Under the pieces are notes generated by a model. It was not told the DNA's origin and made no database searches. It saw only the letters and a list, made by a program, of their open reading frames with translations. DNA of 64,000 nucleotides from Chionis minor (lineage: Eukaryota; Chordata; Aves; Charadriiformes; Chionididae), in NCBI GenBank assembly GCA_013398295.1, contig VZSF01001401.1:62001-126000 (forward strand). Direction: 5' to 3'. Below, one piece after another: positions 26,265 to 39,719 of the stretch. Position 1 is the stretch's first letter; the number at the start of each line of letters is the position of its first letter. Position numbers and translations under genes: made by a program.

Positions 26265-29129
26265 AATGCAAGTTTTGATGGGAATAAAAAGTACTAAATC
26301 TCTAGGTGCATTGTTACTGAAATAAAATAGCATCACATTCTGGAATTCTTGCAAAAGCTATATAAAAATAAGCATGGTCCAATTAATCTTTGCACAAACC
26401 CCCCACATTTGCTATAATTGCCAAGAATCTTCAAGACAACCTCTGAATTTAACAGACACCGATTCGCCAATAACTCAGGCAAATCCCTCCTTTGCCCTGA
26501 AGAAAAATAAGCTCAGTCTAAATTTGGATCAGCAGAACTATAAACAAAGGGAAAGCACATCAGTAAATAGAAGCTAAGCTCCATCAATAGGTATAATGTT
26601 TAAAAAAAGAAAAAAACGTTCAGTTTTTAATTCTGGAAAAACAAGTGAAACCCTAAGATTCGGATATACGGACCACCTCAATTTCCAGCACAATAAATAA
26701 TAAAAGTAACACTTAGAAATATCTTTAAGAGTAAGGGACTACCTCTGGGGGAAAAAAATAAATCATTTTCCCATTGAGTTGTAAAACCATAACACGCTCA
26801 ATATGGCCTGCATTCCCAAACACAGACAAAATAATTCTTTTTTTCAAATTTATCAGAGCTCAACTTGTTTTTGTTTACCACATCCTCAAGAACAGCACAG
26901 GAAGGACAGAACTGAGTTAATACAAATGTCCTTCCAGAATCATTTGATGTCTCACCGAGGTACTCACATCAGCATAAGTGCAAATATGCATTTATCAAGC
27001 AAACTACGATTTACTATCGCAAAAGACTTGGAAGTCACATACAAACCACCCCACTCTGTTGAATGTAAAACCACACTGGATACTGCACAAACACTACAAA
27101 TTGCTTCAGTAGAGGAAAGTGAGCCCTTTGGCCAAGAGGTTATCTAAAGATTCTAGAAATCTGAGGACTTTTAAGTTTCAAACAGCGTTTCTAAAGACAA
27201 AACTGACACGTGCTTTTACCAGAAGCATTGTGCAGACATGGAAGTTGCTAATAGAATCACGGGATCAAGTGTGCATTTTTATATCTATCATTAACTGTTA
27301 TAGTTTACAGTAAAGACAGATCAAAAACAGAGCCAAGTTTGAAGAAAGGAGTACAGAAGTTAAATGGAGTGTTAAAATCCAGAAGTTTATGAATGCTTCT
27401 AACTACCTGAAGAATCTCTCTCTTGAACAGTGAACTTTCCCTTCAGAGAAGGAATGGAAAACAGGTATTTTCAATTCCCCTGCATATCATCTTCATCGCA
27501 GATTTATGGTAAAGAGCTTCCTGTTACAATCCCGGTCTTTCCAGTCTCCCTCTCCATTCCAGCCCTTCCTGTCCTCCTTTCCCTGCATATCCTATCGTCA
27601 GCTTCTTTAATACAGGGAAGCCACACGCAGATTGCTTAATCATGCAGTCTTCCTGATGGACTTAAATTTGTTCTCATATGAGGACTCAGCTATTCACAAA
27701 AAGCTGAAACATCCCCCAAACAATTTCAATTAGGCAAGACTGGTTTATAAAGGCCAACTGGCTTTCATCAGCCACCAAGACAGAAGATTATACACCAAAC
27801 TCACCTCATTGCATAACAGAAGGAAAGACTGTGTGTGTCTGTTAGGTTTTCTTTTCTTAGGAACTAAGGCTTTGACTCTCCCCCACCTTCGGAGCACTTT
27901 ACCACTTGAGTCTTCTTGACGTCACTCCAGAAGCTTCATGATCGCAACTAATCACTAGTGGATGCTGCCCCTATTTTCTCCACAGGCACTGGCCCGCTCC
28001 AATTCCTGAAAGACCACTTGTTTCCAAATTATAAAAATTCGCTGCAAATATTAACCAGACCCCACAGGTGGAATTCACCTAACTACATTTAGATTCTATG
28101 GTGCGGATGAGCTCATCATCCCCGAGATGGCCTGTAAAAAGGCCTGTAAAAGCCCATTTTGCAATGGACATAAAAGTAAATCTTCAAAAGCAGAGGAGAA
28201 TGCAGAGGAAGGAATTAAGCTCATACACTTCCAGAACCAATATGACAACTCATTTAATGTTCCCCTCATAATCAACAGTGAGAAAGGGGGAGAAACCATA
28301 CATATATCTGTAAGACCACAAAAAAAATACTCAAGACGTTATTTTCATATTTTATTATCATTTTAAGACATTTGCCTCCAACTCCACAGCACAGGTTCTT
28401 AAGGCCCACCAGGCACTGCTGGAAAAAGGAAGGTCACACAAGCACACTCAACCACCACCTTTCAGCAGGTAGCAGATACCTGGTTCAATCCCAATCTACA
28501 GACTCACCAGTAACTATCAAACCATTTAGGTCATGATTTTAATTAGCACAGTCTAACCCAGGGGAGGAGAAAAGGTAGCAGTATTGCCAGGGTCTTCTCT
28601 GAAATTCTTCCAAGAAAGAAAAAAACAGTTATAAAGACAGATCTCCATTTCCAAAGCTACTGTACCGATTTAAAGACAACTTATGTGAGACACCGCTACT
28701 TCCAATACTGAAAAAATGTGTATTTATTCAGAAAATAATCTGTGGCCGTGTACCAGTGGAACTGAGGGTATGTTCCTGCCGGGAGGGCAAGCCAGAACCA
28801 GATGAAAAGGCCTATAATTTGGAAATCAACAGTTTGTTGGTCAAGCGCCTGAAAACATGGAAGATGAGCCACACAGATCTCCAGGCTACCACAATACCCA
28901 AAAGTCAACCTTAGATTTGCACTGCAGTAGTTCTCTGGTACCATCAGGTTTCATCTCGGGCCACTTTTCTGTACTCTGAAAAATAGAGGACACTCTAATA
29001 TAACCGTCATTCGTATCAGAAAGGGAGAAAACATCCTCAAGGAAAGCAAACAGAGAGAGATGGACAGGAACCCTGTGCTACCACCTGACTTCCCTATGTG
29101 GCTTCCCTATTCACTATCTAACACCGTGA

Positions 29130-29160
29130 AGATAAAGCCTTTGGAGATAAAGCCTTTGGG
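29130..29160. repeat. Short tandem duplication (15-bp unit, two copies)
   Basis: GATAAAGCCTTTGGA is followed at once by GATAAAGCCTTTGGG, a simple two-copy tandem. Similar small tandems are at 11041-11068 (CTTCTGCAGCTTC twice) and 28128-28152 (GGCCTGTAAAA units). They are typical replication-slippage products in non-coding DNA. Confidence 0.8.
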
Positions 29161-31770
29161 TAGGAAAGAGGAGGTACCACGTTACCTGCTAAAGACACTG
29201 TTGGTACAACCAGGAAGTTTAAATATACTCCAGAGTGGTCCCTGAGAACAATTCCCTGGCTTGGGAACCACTGCCTTAAAACAGTGGTCAGAAGAATACA
29301 AGAAGAGCCACTCGACAGGCAATCGTAGGAGGAAGAATATTTGGTGAACTGTGCCACAGCTGCAGCCAACACAGACACTCAAGAGCAATGAGAAAATGCA
29401 CCTTCAAGTGCTGTAAGTGGAACACAGCACACAGCTTTCTCAAACAAAGAATCCCGTGTATAAAATCTTCTCGGTTACTGTTTTGGCCAGGCTCGACGAT
29501 GGATATAGCAGCTCCCTAGCTCAGGTAGCAGAGGATGGCATTCAGAGCCAACCTTGCACTACAAAACACAGCTCTGAAGTAGAGGAAGAGGCAAAGGGGA
29601 AAAAAAAGGGCATGTTCTTCCCTGCGGAGGAAGGATTCATAGTGATCTAAGCAGGGGGGAACTTTCAATACTAATAAAAAAATAAGGTAGCCAGTTTCCA
29701 TTCAATCGCACTGTGCAGAAATCACTATGATTTATGAATTCTGCCTAGATCCAATTGCAGAGAGGAAAAAACCCCACCCCTGTGTGTGCCTCTCATGCTA
29801 AACACACACCAGCTCGTGTCTCTGCATGACACAGGAGCAACCAAGGCTGTCTGCTTTACACAGACAAAATATTAAAGGAATTAATTCCTAAGGCAATGGG
29901 AAAATACTACATGGGAGAACTTCCAAATCGCAAATTCTGCTTATTTAAGCTAAGCTGCTTAATCAAGTTAATTGAAGGAATTAAGAAAGCATCTGAGAAG
30001 AACACGCTCACCAACCAGTCTCTAGCCATTCCTGATCTTGTGTTACTTTTTCTGGGCGCAAGTTCCCCTCCTGGCACAGCACAATCTATCATCAGCCATT
30101 ACGCTGATTACCATCCATTAGTTTTCCTAAGTACAGGCATGAAATTTAAACCTACTTTTGTTATTTATTTACAAGCTATTCACGTACTGGATATGAAGCA
30201 ACTATATAATGCTTCATGTTAACAAGAGAAGCGCAGCTGAATATTAGAGTTACACATTAAAAATCACCAAGAGAAGTAATAATTCTCTTCACAAGAAATT
30301 GTTTACTGAATTTGTTTGGCAAGATGAGCAGGAAGCTTACACTCTCTAAAAATATAACTGATTCATATACAGTAGGGAAACGGGTAAGAACTCACAAGAA
30401 TGACAAGTTTTAAGTATTAGTCCCATAAATATAAAATTCAATTAAAATGTCATTCTCGAAAACACTGAGAACAGAGTTGGGACTCTTACAAAACGATGAT
30501 TTTTATTCCTTGCTGTTTAGGCAGAGTGATTAAAATGAAAGATAATCCCCTTTATTTCCAAAGCTAATTATAACATGTAATAAAAATTTCTTCTTGCGCC
30601 ATAAGAGACTTAAATGCAAGAACTAAATTCTACCAAGACCATCAACCCACACATCTTTGCTATAATACAGTCACCGCTTGAATTTTGCCTCACAATTACA
30701 TTTATACAACAGACTACTAGGCTCAGCTTTGATTTCAGCATACCACGTTTCTTACCACTTTGGAAAGCAAACCCAGAACCGCTGTGGAAGCAGAAACCAC
30801 TATGTGCAAATATTCAGATCAAAAAGAGTACAAGCAGGAAATCCATTGTGAAGACCACCTCAGTGGGAACTGTGCTGAAAGTTGTACTAAAATGCCAGTT
30901 ATGCCTTGGTGTAAGCATATCCAGAGGAAGCATCCCACACACATTTTTCACAATGGGGGTAAACTGCTGCCTGCTCTGCACTATTTAGATGCCCGAATGA
31001 GTTCAGTGCCAAGCTGTCCATACTGCCAGTGTTGCTCCGGAGGAACTGAGCTGCCTGCGACGCTCACTACTATGTTTCCTGCATCGCTAATTCAGACATC
31101 TAAACTTAAGATGCCAGATTTAGGCAGCGGTTTTCCCACTCTTTCCAACACCCCAAATGAAAAGAAAAATACTCCTGCATTAATTCACTATCTTCATACA
31201 TTTGCAGAAGCAAACAGGATGTCAGGCCTCTGCACGCTGGAATTAACATTACACCAATAATCAATCTATCTCAGCAACCTCTAGCTACAGCGAAATAGTC
31301 TCCCCCCCATCTCCTGAATAGTTGCACACCAGGCAACGTTCACTACTAAGTCTGTTCTGCCCGACCTCGGACATAGCTCTCCCAGGTTCCAAACTATTTA
31401 GACACATCCAGGTCTAAAAATAAAGGGAGTAAAGAGAGAGGGTTGGCTTCTGTATTCATTAAGACTTCCTGCTCACACGTCCTCTATTAGCAGGATGTGG
31501 ATGGGGCACAGCAGTAAACGCCAGCTCATCAGTCAGTCTCACGTCCCTGGAGTGCTGATACACTTCAGCTTGAATTTCCCTTGGGTGTCTTCTTCCAGCA
31601 GGCAAACCAAGATGGCCTGGCACAGACGGATTTTTTCTTCTCCTGCACTATTATTCAACATTGCTAGAAAGAGGTGCAGATGAGTAAAACCAAACCATTG
31701 ATTCTTGTTACAGGCTCTACGAGTAGGAAATTCAAGCCATTTATCAATGCTGTAGGTGGCTCACTGGGGA

Positions 31771-31840
31771 AGAAAACAACAAATCAAATAACACCACACA
31801 CACCAAAAAAAAAAAAATCAAAACCACCAAACCAAAAAAA
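31771..31840. repeat. A/C-rich low-complexity tract
   Basis: ACAACAAATC and ACACCACACACACC are followed by an A13 run, then ACCACCAAACC. The composition matches the tract at 5524-5595. No coding potential. Confidence 0.85.
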
Positions 31841-34800
31841 GTAAACGGAAGGACCACTATATCCCTAGAAGTAAATTCAAGACAGCAGCCTCATGCACTT
31901 TCTCCCATCCCAGTGCAGCTTATTGAGGTGAGGGAAGGTATATTACCACATCAGTGCTGACTTCCCACGGGAGTTCGGGCATCCCAGAAGTATCTTGCAG
32001 CAACTCCAACAGCTTCATTTATGCACCCTGCCCACAAAGTCTATTTTCACTCTCCATTTCATTTTTAAATCCTGACGAACACTTAAGCTTAGTCCCTTTG
32101 ACAAATCAATCACCTTTTCTCCAGGTGCACCTCCAAGAACTTGTGCTGCTGAACATTCCTCTCCTTCCCTCCTCCCACCACATCCGTACTTCAGTACATG
32201 GCTACCGGGAGAGTTACTGTATGGGCAAGCCTCTTTCCCTTCCTTCTCTCCACCCACACATTGTGCTTCACATACAGTTAATACTAACATTAAGAAACTT
32301 AAGAACAACCAGTACATATTCCAGGCCTCATGCTCATGCTTGTTTAATACATCTTTTTATATTTAAACCTCAAAGGATGAGATAGGATGCATGTTGTAAC
32401 AGATCCTTCCTGAGCACATTCTCACATCTTTGGTAGATGATCGCTGCACTTACAACACTGCATCTTAGTCTAAACAAGCCATCAATGAACTGACTACGTG
32501 TAAGATTTTCTAGATTACTGGAAACAGTTACATCAGCACTGACCACAGTACAAAGGAACTTCTTTATTTTATGTTTTAATCACTTTAAATAATCAGCAGC
32601 ATCAATGCACTATTTGCCTTTGATTACCAGAGATGATAGAAAACACACCCTTTTTATCTTGCAACATCAAACCCAAGGACTGGAGGAACATTTAGTGAAT
32701 GATCAGTACACTCTGAATTAGAAGTGAGAATATCACAGTAAGTATTACCTAGATGTTAACAGCACCAGAGACTGACAATACTGAAACGCAGGGACACGGT
32801 CAACAGCTGGCACAAACCAAGCGTAATGCTAATATGCAGCAACCCAGTCAAAATGAGGTGGGAATGGCAAAGTTTGCTGTCTTTTAGACTCTTTGATGTC
32901 TCGTCATCTTGAGTTCAAACAACTTCTGCCATCTCCGACATGCTCCCCAACAGTTTTCAACAATGGGGAAAATAATATTTTTGGCTTATTTAATTTATAA
33001 TTTATGAAAGCAAGATGATGTAATGCACCTAAACCTCCTTGTGGGGTCACCCCCCTAAATAACCACCTAGCTGCTATGCTCCACAGACAGGGACTTTGCT
33101 AAAGCATGGGAGGAAACCATCAAAGCTCAGAATTTAATTTATCAACAGTCTCAGGTTTAACACACGTCCAAGGGATGCTGCTGCTTCTTCCCGATGCAAA
33201 GGATAAAATAACGACCGTGCTGAAATGCACTAGCTCCAGCCCCAAAATATTCCCAGGGCCTTGGAAGAGTTTGGCACATGCTAGTTATCACACACTGAAG
33301 TCCCCAGTTTAAGTCCAAGTAGACCAGTGATAAACTCTGGGGAACGGATACAAATTTCCCATGCAAGTATGTCACACAGGTCTGAAAAAAATATCTACAA
33401 GTCAATCCTTCTACAGGTTAAATAAGGATAAACTCTGAAGATATCCAAACAAATAGAGTAGTTAAATTTTAATTTTAATGGGCTTTTTTTAACCTCAACT
33501 TAAGTGTCTCTTTCAGCCAGAAAAGCAAATAATACAACACAAACAATGCCATAAAGACCAGGTTTCAATTTTAACTCAGCTTAGCTACACTGAGTTTGGG
33601 GATCCTTTTTAACTTGAGCCAACAATTCACATAAATGAAGTCAAATACAAGGATACAATACAAAATCACACGTAACGATATCACTGAGCAAGCAATACTA
33701 GTATGAACAAATTAATATTTGAACTTTATTTTAAAGCAGCTATTCACTTCAAAACACTACAATGATTCTCCCGCCAAAAGCACATGACAACCTTTGGCAA
33801 GGAACACAGTAGAGCTTAATCTAGAAACAAGAGTCAAAAACATTTAACTTGGAAAACAAAGACTCAAAAATATCAGTACTGGCCACGAGATTGTTCTGTA
33901 TGTCCAAGCTACCCTTAAAGTAATTCTCAGAACAGTAAACCTTTTATAATTTATCTAGTAACTTAGAAAATAACTAAAGCTCTGAATTAAAAATTCCTTT
34001 CACCCAATGCTTAATCCAACTATCTCCCTGGCTACGTATTGGTTTGACTGTCACAGCATTTTCTCACCTGTGAAGCAAGACAGTCATCATTGACAAGACT
34101 GTGCATTGTGTGGCTTCTATCAAAAATAGTTTAATTATGAAATAAGCTCAAGATGTTGGAGGATAGGTCAGTGTTCAAAGATAACAGCAGCCAACTTCGT
34201 TCCAAGCCGTTTCTGGCCCTCCCTAGTAACACTAGTTTTCAGAATATTTTTGAAGAAAAACAAAACCCCAAACTCATAGATCATGACCATGCCTACAGGC
34301 ACCACGTAGGGAATTCTGTGGACAGCACATTCTCAGTATGAAATGTACAGCTGACATAAACAGGCTTTCTTTTAAAATGATGGCCTCCGACATCTAACAA
34401 AAAATGTAGCCCTGCACTGGAGGGAATTTATTTCTGCATTCATTGAAGAAGAGATGGAGGAGAAACAGTAAAAATTAAATGACAATTGACTATCCAAACC
34501 TTTCTTCGTTTTTAAAAAATCCCACCTTTTTCCATGCCTAAAGCTATGCAAGTGCTCTCACATGATTAACGCACCCTTGAAAGAGCAATTCCAAATAAGA
34601 CAATTTTTAAATAATCAAGAAACACCACTTTTAACAAAGGCTACTGAATTTAAAAAGAAACAGAAACAGCATTGCTCAGATTACTGACTATTGCAATCTA
34701 ATCACAAAAGAACCTGCAAGTCCCATGGGGTACCTGCTGCTACCTTCAAGCTAGAAGAAGCTTGAATGGTCTCTAGGTACCGGCCTCACTTTCCCCCCCG

Positions 34801-37800
34801 TCCACACAGAGCTTTGCTGCGTTCAGGTATCAAGCTCCAGAAATCCAATCGCGAAGTGCAAGTCTGAAGACGGAGCCATTCCAGGCATCCCAGCAGCAGC
34901 CAACCCACCAAGGTCTGTCAGACAGACCTACTGCAGGTCAGAGCCTGGTTAGGCTCCAGGGCATGGTCCTCTTTCTGGATATCCTCATTCTTCTGATGAG
35001 ACAGCGTCAACACAGACAATCTTCTCTCTCAAAAGCCCTCTGCAAGATCTTCTTTGGGAATTGTTAACATAGAAAGTGACAACCCAGTCTAACAGAAGCC
35101 AAGCGCACACCAGACTTTGGCAATAGGCTAAAACGAGGCAGTGTTAGAATGAGCTTTTGGAAATGCACATATTTAAATCAAGAAAGCAGACTCAACTGAA
35201 GAGTCTGCCGTACAGCTCTGAACGAATTAGTCTGCAATCAGCCCAAAGATGATGGATTTCATACATTGCCGCACTTCGCGCTGCACACCAAAGCGTACTT
35301 GTCACTTCCGGCCCTGACAAATCCTCAAAGATAAAGTTGCTAAGTCACCCGCGCTCCGCAGTGCAACACAATAAAACTTGTCACCTGACACCAGTCAAGA
35401 GCAGGATTAGCCAGTGATGTTCAACCCAAAGATAGACAGAATAAGCAGCAAGAAGCAAAAAACTAAACAAAATACTGTTCGGCATTGGTCCAAGTTCAAG
35501 TGACTTCAGTACGAACAGATTTAGGTCAAAACTGAGCACCCATGTTTAGCTTAGGTACTTCAGTTCTTACTAAGGAAAAAAAACTTTTGCTATGGACAAA
35601 ACACAATAAATTGTGTTAACTATCTGCATTTCAATCACTACACACATCAGGAGCTGCACTGCATTGGCCTCTGACATGAAGATGACCCTTCTTTAAGAAA
35701 GAAAAACAGACACACACACACCCCAAACATAAATGTATATATACACGCATATCTAAATAGGCTAGTACCTGGCACTACTCCATTTTTAGTCCAAAAGGAA
35801 CCAAAGGAAAGAAAGAAGTGAGCTCTACCCAATACTCCTGATGGACAGGCCCAGTCTTTAATAGCCAAAAACATAGCCATCAGGCTTTAAACAAACATTG
35901 CCAGCCAAATTGCAACTGCATTTCTTAGCTTGAAGTTGTGGGACCCCACAAGCCCTGCTCTCAAAACATAAGCCACATTTTTCTTGCTCTTCTCTTTGAT
36001 AAATTTTTCCATGCTGAACTTTCCATCCATTTTCATGCTGCCACCGAGGCTACCAGGGCACACTCTTTTCTTTCAGCTTTGCTTTAAAATTAAATCTCTT
36101 CAGGGCAAGGATTTTGCCTTGCTAGGTCGCGGATGGTACCCATTATATTGTCAGCTTTCTACACACACAAAAAAAACCCTCAAACCCCAATTTTATAACT
36201 ATAAAATGTAAAGGACTGTGGACTGCCAAGCGGTGCGAGCAGCTGAGGCTGGGCATTTCCTGACATCATGCCTGACATCATCTTAAAGCTGGATTCAGAT
36301 AGCACCCACCACTTCAAATCGTTTTACCCTGGAGAGAGCACAGGTCAAGAACACAGCTGTCTTCAAGCAACAGTAGCTTGAACAGTGTAAGAAAATAACT
36401 TTCCCAAAGTAAAGGACAACAGTTGATTGTTCCTTGTACGTAAACTCTGGATTCAGCCCTTTCGGAGTGGCACACCCTGGTATCAGTATATTTGTAGGAT
36501 ATGGTCTACCAACCCTGTTAGTGACACACACGCTTTTTCAAAGCAAAAAAGCAAGTAAGCAAAACACCCCAACCAACCCTCACAAACAACCTGAGCTCAA
36601 GTTAAGTGAAAGAAGTCTGAGGACATAAATTACTCTTCCAGGCAGTGTGTGATGCATTAACATCTCATCCTCCGGCACAACCGTACATCAGCTAATAGAG
36701 TTCTCAATCGCCTAAACTGCAAGTTAAAAAGACAGCTTTAAGCCATCCCTGACGGCTGCGTGCGCTGCAGAGAGCCACAGGGATTCACTAGCTTGTACAC
36801 AATCCCCGAAAGAGAGGTGTGGGCGAGGGAGCTATCTGGTCTGGCAAGTTTCAGTCCACAGCACATGTTTATTTTCAAACACTTAAGGCCAACAACAGTA
36901 ACTTCCAGAATAAATAGCAAATATTTAGCTACACATAGCAACCCTACATTGAGTTTTGACTTCAAAAAATTGGTAAGCTGTTAGACAGATGGCCTTAAGC
37001 ATTGTCATCATCACAGAAAATTACTTAATACCTTAAGAGCCCAGGACAACACACGTAGCCCCTATCTCCATTAGCCTGGAGTTGTGTACGGTGTAACTAC
37101 AGCTCAGAAAGCCTACACTAAATTGGCTGCGTCCATCTCAACAGCATCTTGCCAGCATGGAGCCCTTCGCTGCCAGAGTCAGGAGCCCAGGTTCGCTTCC
37201 TGGGTGGCGTCAGGAGGGCAGGCACCCCCGCTCCTCTCCACCACCCATCTTGCCTTGGCCTTAAGCCAGGATTTACAAAGTCCAGCAACATCTCCATCAA
37301 ACTTCTACCCTGGGAAAGCCACTAAAACGAAAAGACGTCTAGATTTCCTACATGAGGATATTCTATTAAGAAGAGTGCGTTTATCCTCCCTAACCAAGGG
37401 AGGAAATGGAAGCAAATATCAAGGCCGCTCTGTGTTATCATTATTCAAGCCGGGATTTACCATGCCTGGAAGCACTCTGAAAGCCTCAAATTTGCACCAA
37501 AATGACATTGCCCCGGCACAAAAAAAATCGAGTAATGGACGTCAGTGTGGCAGTAGTGAGCAGCCAAGCAGGCTGAAGAGAGAAGAGAGCACGACTTACA
37601 GAACTTAAAGGCATCCCTCTCTCCACCCTTCTCTTCTTGTCCAAGAAGAATTACGGTAATGGGACAGTTTGGCATTTAATGTGATGTTGCTAATCACTTC
37701 AAACAATTATTTTTAAAAATTAACATCTCAGAAAAACATGCTCTGCTGTTTTCCTCGATTGCTGTCACTATGCCTCAAATGTGTGGGTAAAACAGTTCCT

Positions 37801-38379
37801 CATAGGAAAATTCTCTAGCTGGCCGAATTAAGAAAAGCCAACTCAAAGTAACCATCACGCTGAGTCCTGAGACATGGCATCGAGTTCCACTGTGAAAATT
37901 ATTTTCCTTCCCCACAAAAAAGGACAGTGACCTATACACAGGAGAGGTGCAATTGTAAAGGAAAATGAGACGAAAATAGCTTGCTCAATTTTTCTTGGTA
38001 CATGGAAAATCCATTACAGAAGTTTATACAGCAACAATGAAGCCGGACAAGTTCATGAGCTGCTGCTTGTGGAGTCACAGGACAGATGTCCCAGCACTCA
38101 GAAATTCCTACACTGCACAAATGTGAGTCATAAAGATAACCACAATTTGGTCAAACCAAAAATCAGAAGTTCTGGTTCTTTCAAGAAGCAAAATACTCGA
38201 TTAGTACTTCACTAGGGGAAGGTTGTGCTTCTACACAATAAAAAAATAAATCTCACAACTCTGAAAAGTTCCTTGCAAAAAGGTGGCACTGCTGTATTAC
38301 ACCCAAGCCCCAAAGCCTGTTGAACAGGAAGCCTGGTGTTTCCAAGCTGGATGAGGTGACATTTGCAAAGACAAACGGA

Positions 38380-39320
38380 AGTGCAGGGAGCGCAGGGCGC
38401 TCCGAGCCCCACAGCGCCAGTACCAACTTCCCCAGCAGCACCCACCAGGGCCCGGGCAAGGCACCGGGCTGCCAAAGTTTATCATCCCCGTGACGCAGGG
38501 CAGGTCCGGCCTCCCCTCAGCCCCGGCAGGGACACTGAGGCACGGGACGGTCATCCAAGGACATCCAGAGTCAGCAGCAAGACACCGAGGCATATTAGCT
38601 ACCAAGAAAACCAGAGTTCCATTACCAAGGCCACTCATAAAACTTCCGCTTGCTGTTAAGAGTACGTACGTATCTGGCATTGCTCTGTCAGCAGCACCAA
38701 ATAACCTAACAGCAAGTTGATATCCGTCTCCCTGACAGGCTGCTTTAGTTACAGAAACAACATTAAAAATGTAGCATCCTTTGAGATACGCTGCACAAGC
38801 CAGGCCAGTTTCAGACACAAGCATCAAGAGTAACTCTTCGGGGCGGTTTTTTCCCCCCCGGAGAAGCTCTTTCGCAACGTGGAGATACCTTATCAGGGAC
38901 CACTTCTGTCACCGAAGGCAAAGGCAGCACTGCGAGAATATCAGTTATGGCTCAAGCACTGACGGGCTGTAGCCGACACCAACCCCGCGCCTGCAGCGGG
39001 GACCGGCCAGCGCTCTCTCCAGGACGCTTTCCCCCTGGAGCAGCCCGCACTCTTAAGTCCTAAACACAAAGAAATAAAAATGATTTGCTGCCACAGCAAC
39101 TTCCTCGGCTGCCTCTGCAGCCAAGCGGGGCTCTGCCAGGGCAGCCTCCAGCTCCCCAGCCCCGGCGCTCCGGCAGCAGCGGCCACCTACCGCCCGCCCG
39201 GCGGGGGCGAAGGCGGGCAATACCGCTCTTTGTTGAAAGCCCACTCGCCCAGAAATTCGGGCTCCCCTTGGCAAAGGTCCGGCTCGCCTGGAACCCTCGC
39301 TGGGGAGAGTTTAGGATTTC
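38380..39320. promoter_or_regulatory. CpG-rich shoulder of the SPSB4 promoter island
   Basis: GC content and CpG frequency rise in two patches (about 38380-38560 and 38960-39320), including GCGCTCC, GGCCCGGG and CGCCCGCCCGGCGGGGG. They separate AT-rich intron from the main island at 39.8 kb. Several open frames cross this region in different phases on both strands, as expected of CpG-rich non-coding DNA. It may hold an alternative first exon or promoter-proximal elements. No TATA box or transcript evidence is visible. Confidence 0.4.
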
Positions 39321-39691
39321 AGATCGCTCTCACCAGCCGAGCCCGGGTCTGCCTTCTGCTGCCGGAAAAAGCACCAAGTAACCGCTGTAAAATACCAGCT
39401 TGTGGCAATCGTTAGGCAAGAGGTCTTGCTTTCACCAGCGCAAAGTCAAATAAACTCAGTTTATAAGAAACGTAAATCTTTAGCTATCTAACATCTAGAA
39501 ATAATCCTCTCTTACAGCTCAGGAAACTAATTTCTGTTGTGAACCATTTCTCTGTAAGCCAGAAGACGTTTCAGAAGTGTATTTCTTTAAACACCAGCTT
39601 AAAACCCAGCACCGTTTAATAAGAAAAACACAACTCGGCTCGACACGGAGTGCCAGAAGACACAGAATTCCCACGCACCCACCCGTGGCAG

Positions 39692-39698
39692 ACTTACC
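39692..39698 (-). promoter_or_regulatory. SPSB4: Candidate splice donor of the SPSB4 non-coding first exon
   Basis: On the minus strand, GGGGTTTTATG|GTAAGTCTG is a strong donor at the downstream edge of the CpG island. The exon before it would run from somewhere in the island to 39698. Its start cannot be fixed by eye. An ATG sits immediately before the junction, so a short upstream frame is possible. This is the best-placed minus-strand donor I saw near the island; a weaker-placed one exists at 40907-40912 in AT-rich DNA. The link to the acceptor at 15589 is inference. Confidence 0.4.
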
Positions 39699-39719
39699 AT
39701 AAAACCCCTCCAAAGCAGC

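Larger units (their letters stand above)
15589..39697 (-). other. SPSB4: SPSB4 intron 1 (proposed)
   Basis: This is non-coding DNA between the acceptor at 15589 and the candidate first-exon donor at 39697-39692, about 24 kb. It contains a solo LTR (16766-17270), a CR1 (18959-19323), a GC-richer block (19680-20240), an A/C-rich tract (31771-31840) and an ambiguous base at 26264. Near its right end is a CpG-rich shoulder (about 38380-39320). The rest, for example 20241-38379, is ordinary AT-rich sequence. Its open frames overlap one another on both strands and show no domain or splice structure. Both transposons are antisense to the gene, the orientation usually tolerated in introns. The right boundary depends on the proposed first exon and could be wrong. 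Confidence 0.6.

Noticed and set aside
30614..31260. Plus-strand frames of 124 and 166 codons with several Cys and His
   Set aside because: The two overlap in different frames. The Cys/His spacing does not form a zinc-finger pattern, and codon use resembles the AT-rich background.
37084..37608. 174-codon plus-strand frame
   Set aside because: No domain, with minus-strand frames over the same bases. It is probably chance in a slightly GC-richer patch.
38297..38827. 176-codon minus-strand frame in the CpG shoulder, same strand as SPSB4
   Set aside because: Cys/Gly/Pro-rich product with no family match, with plus-strand frames over the same bases. A coding exon upstream of the SPSB4 ATG is not expected.
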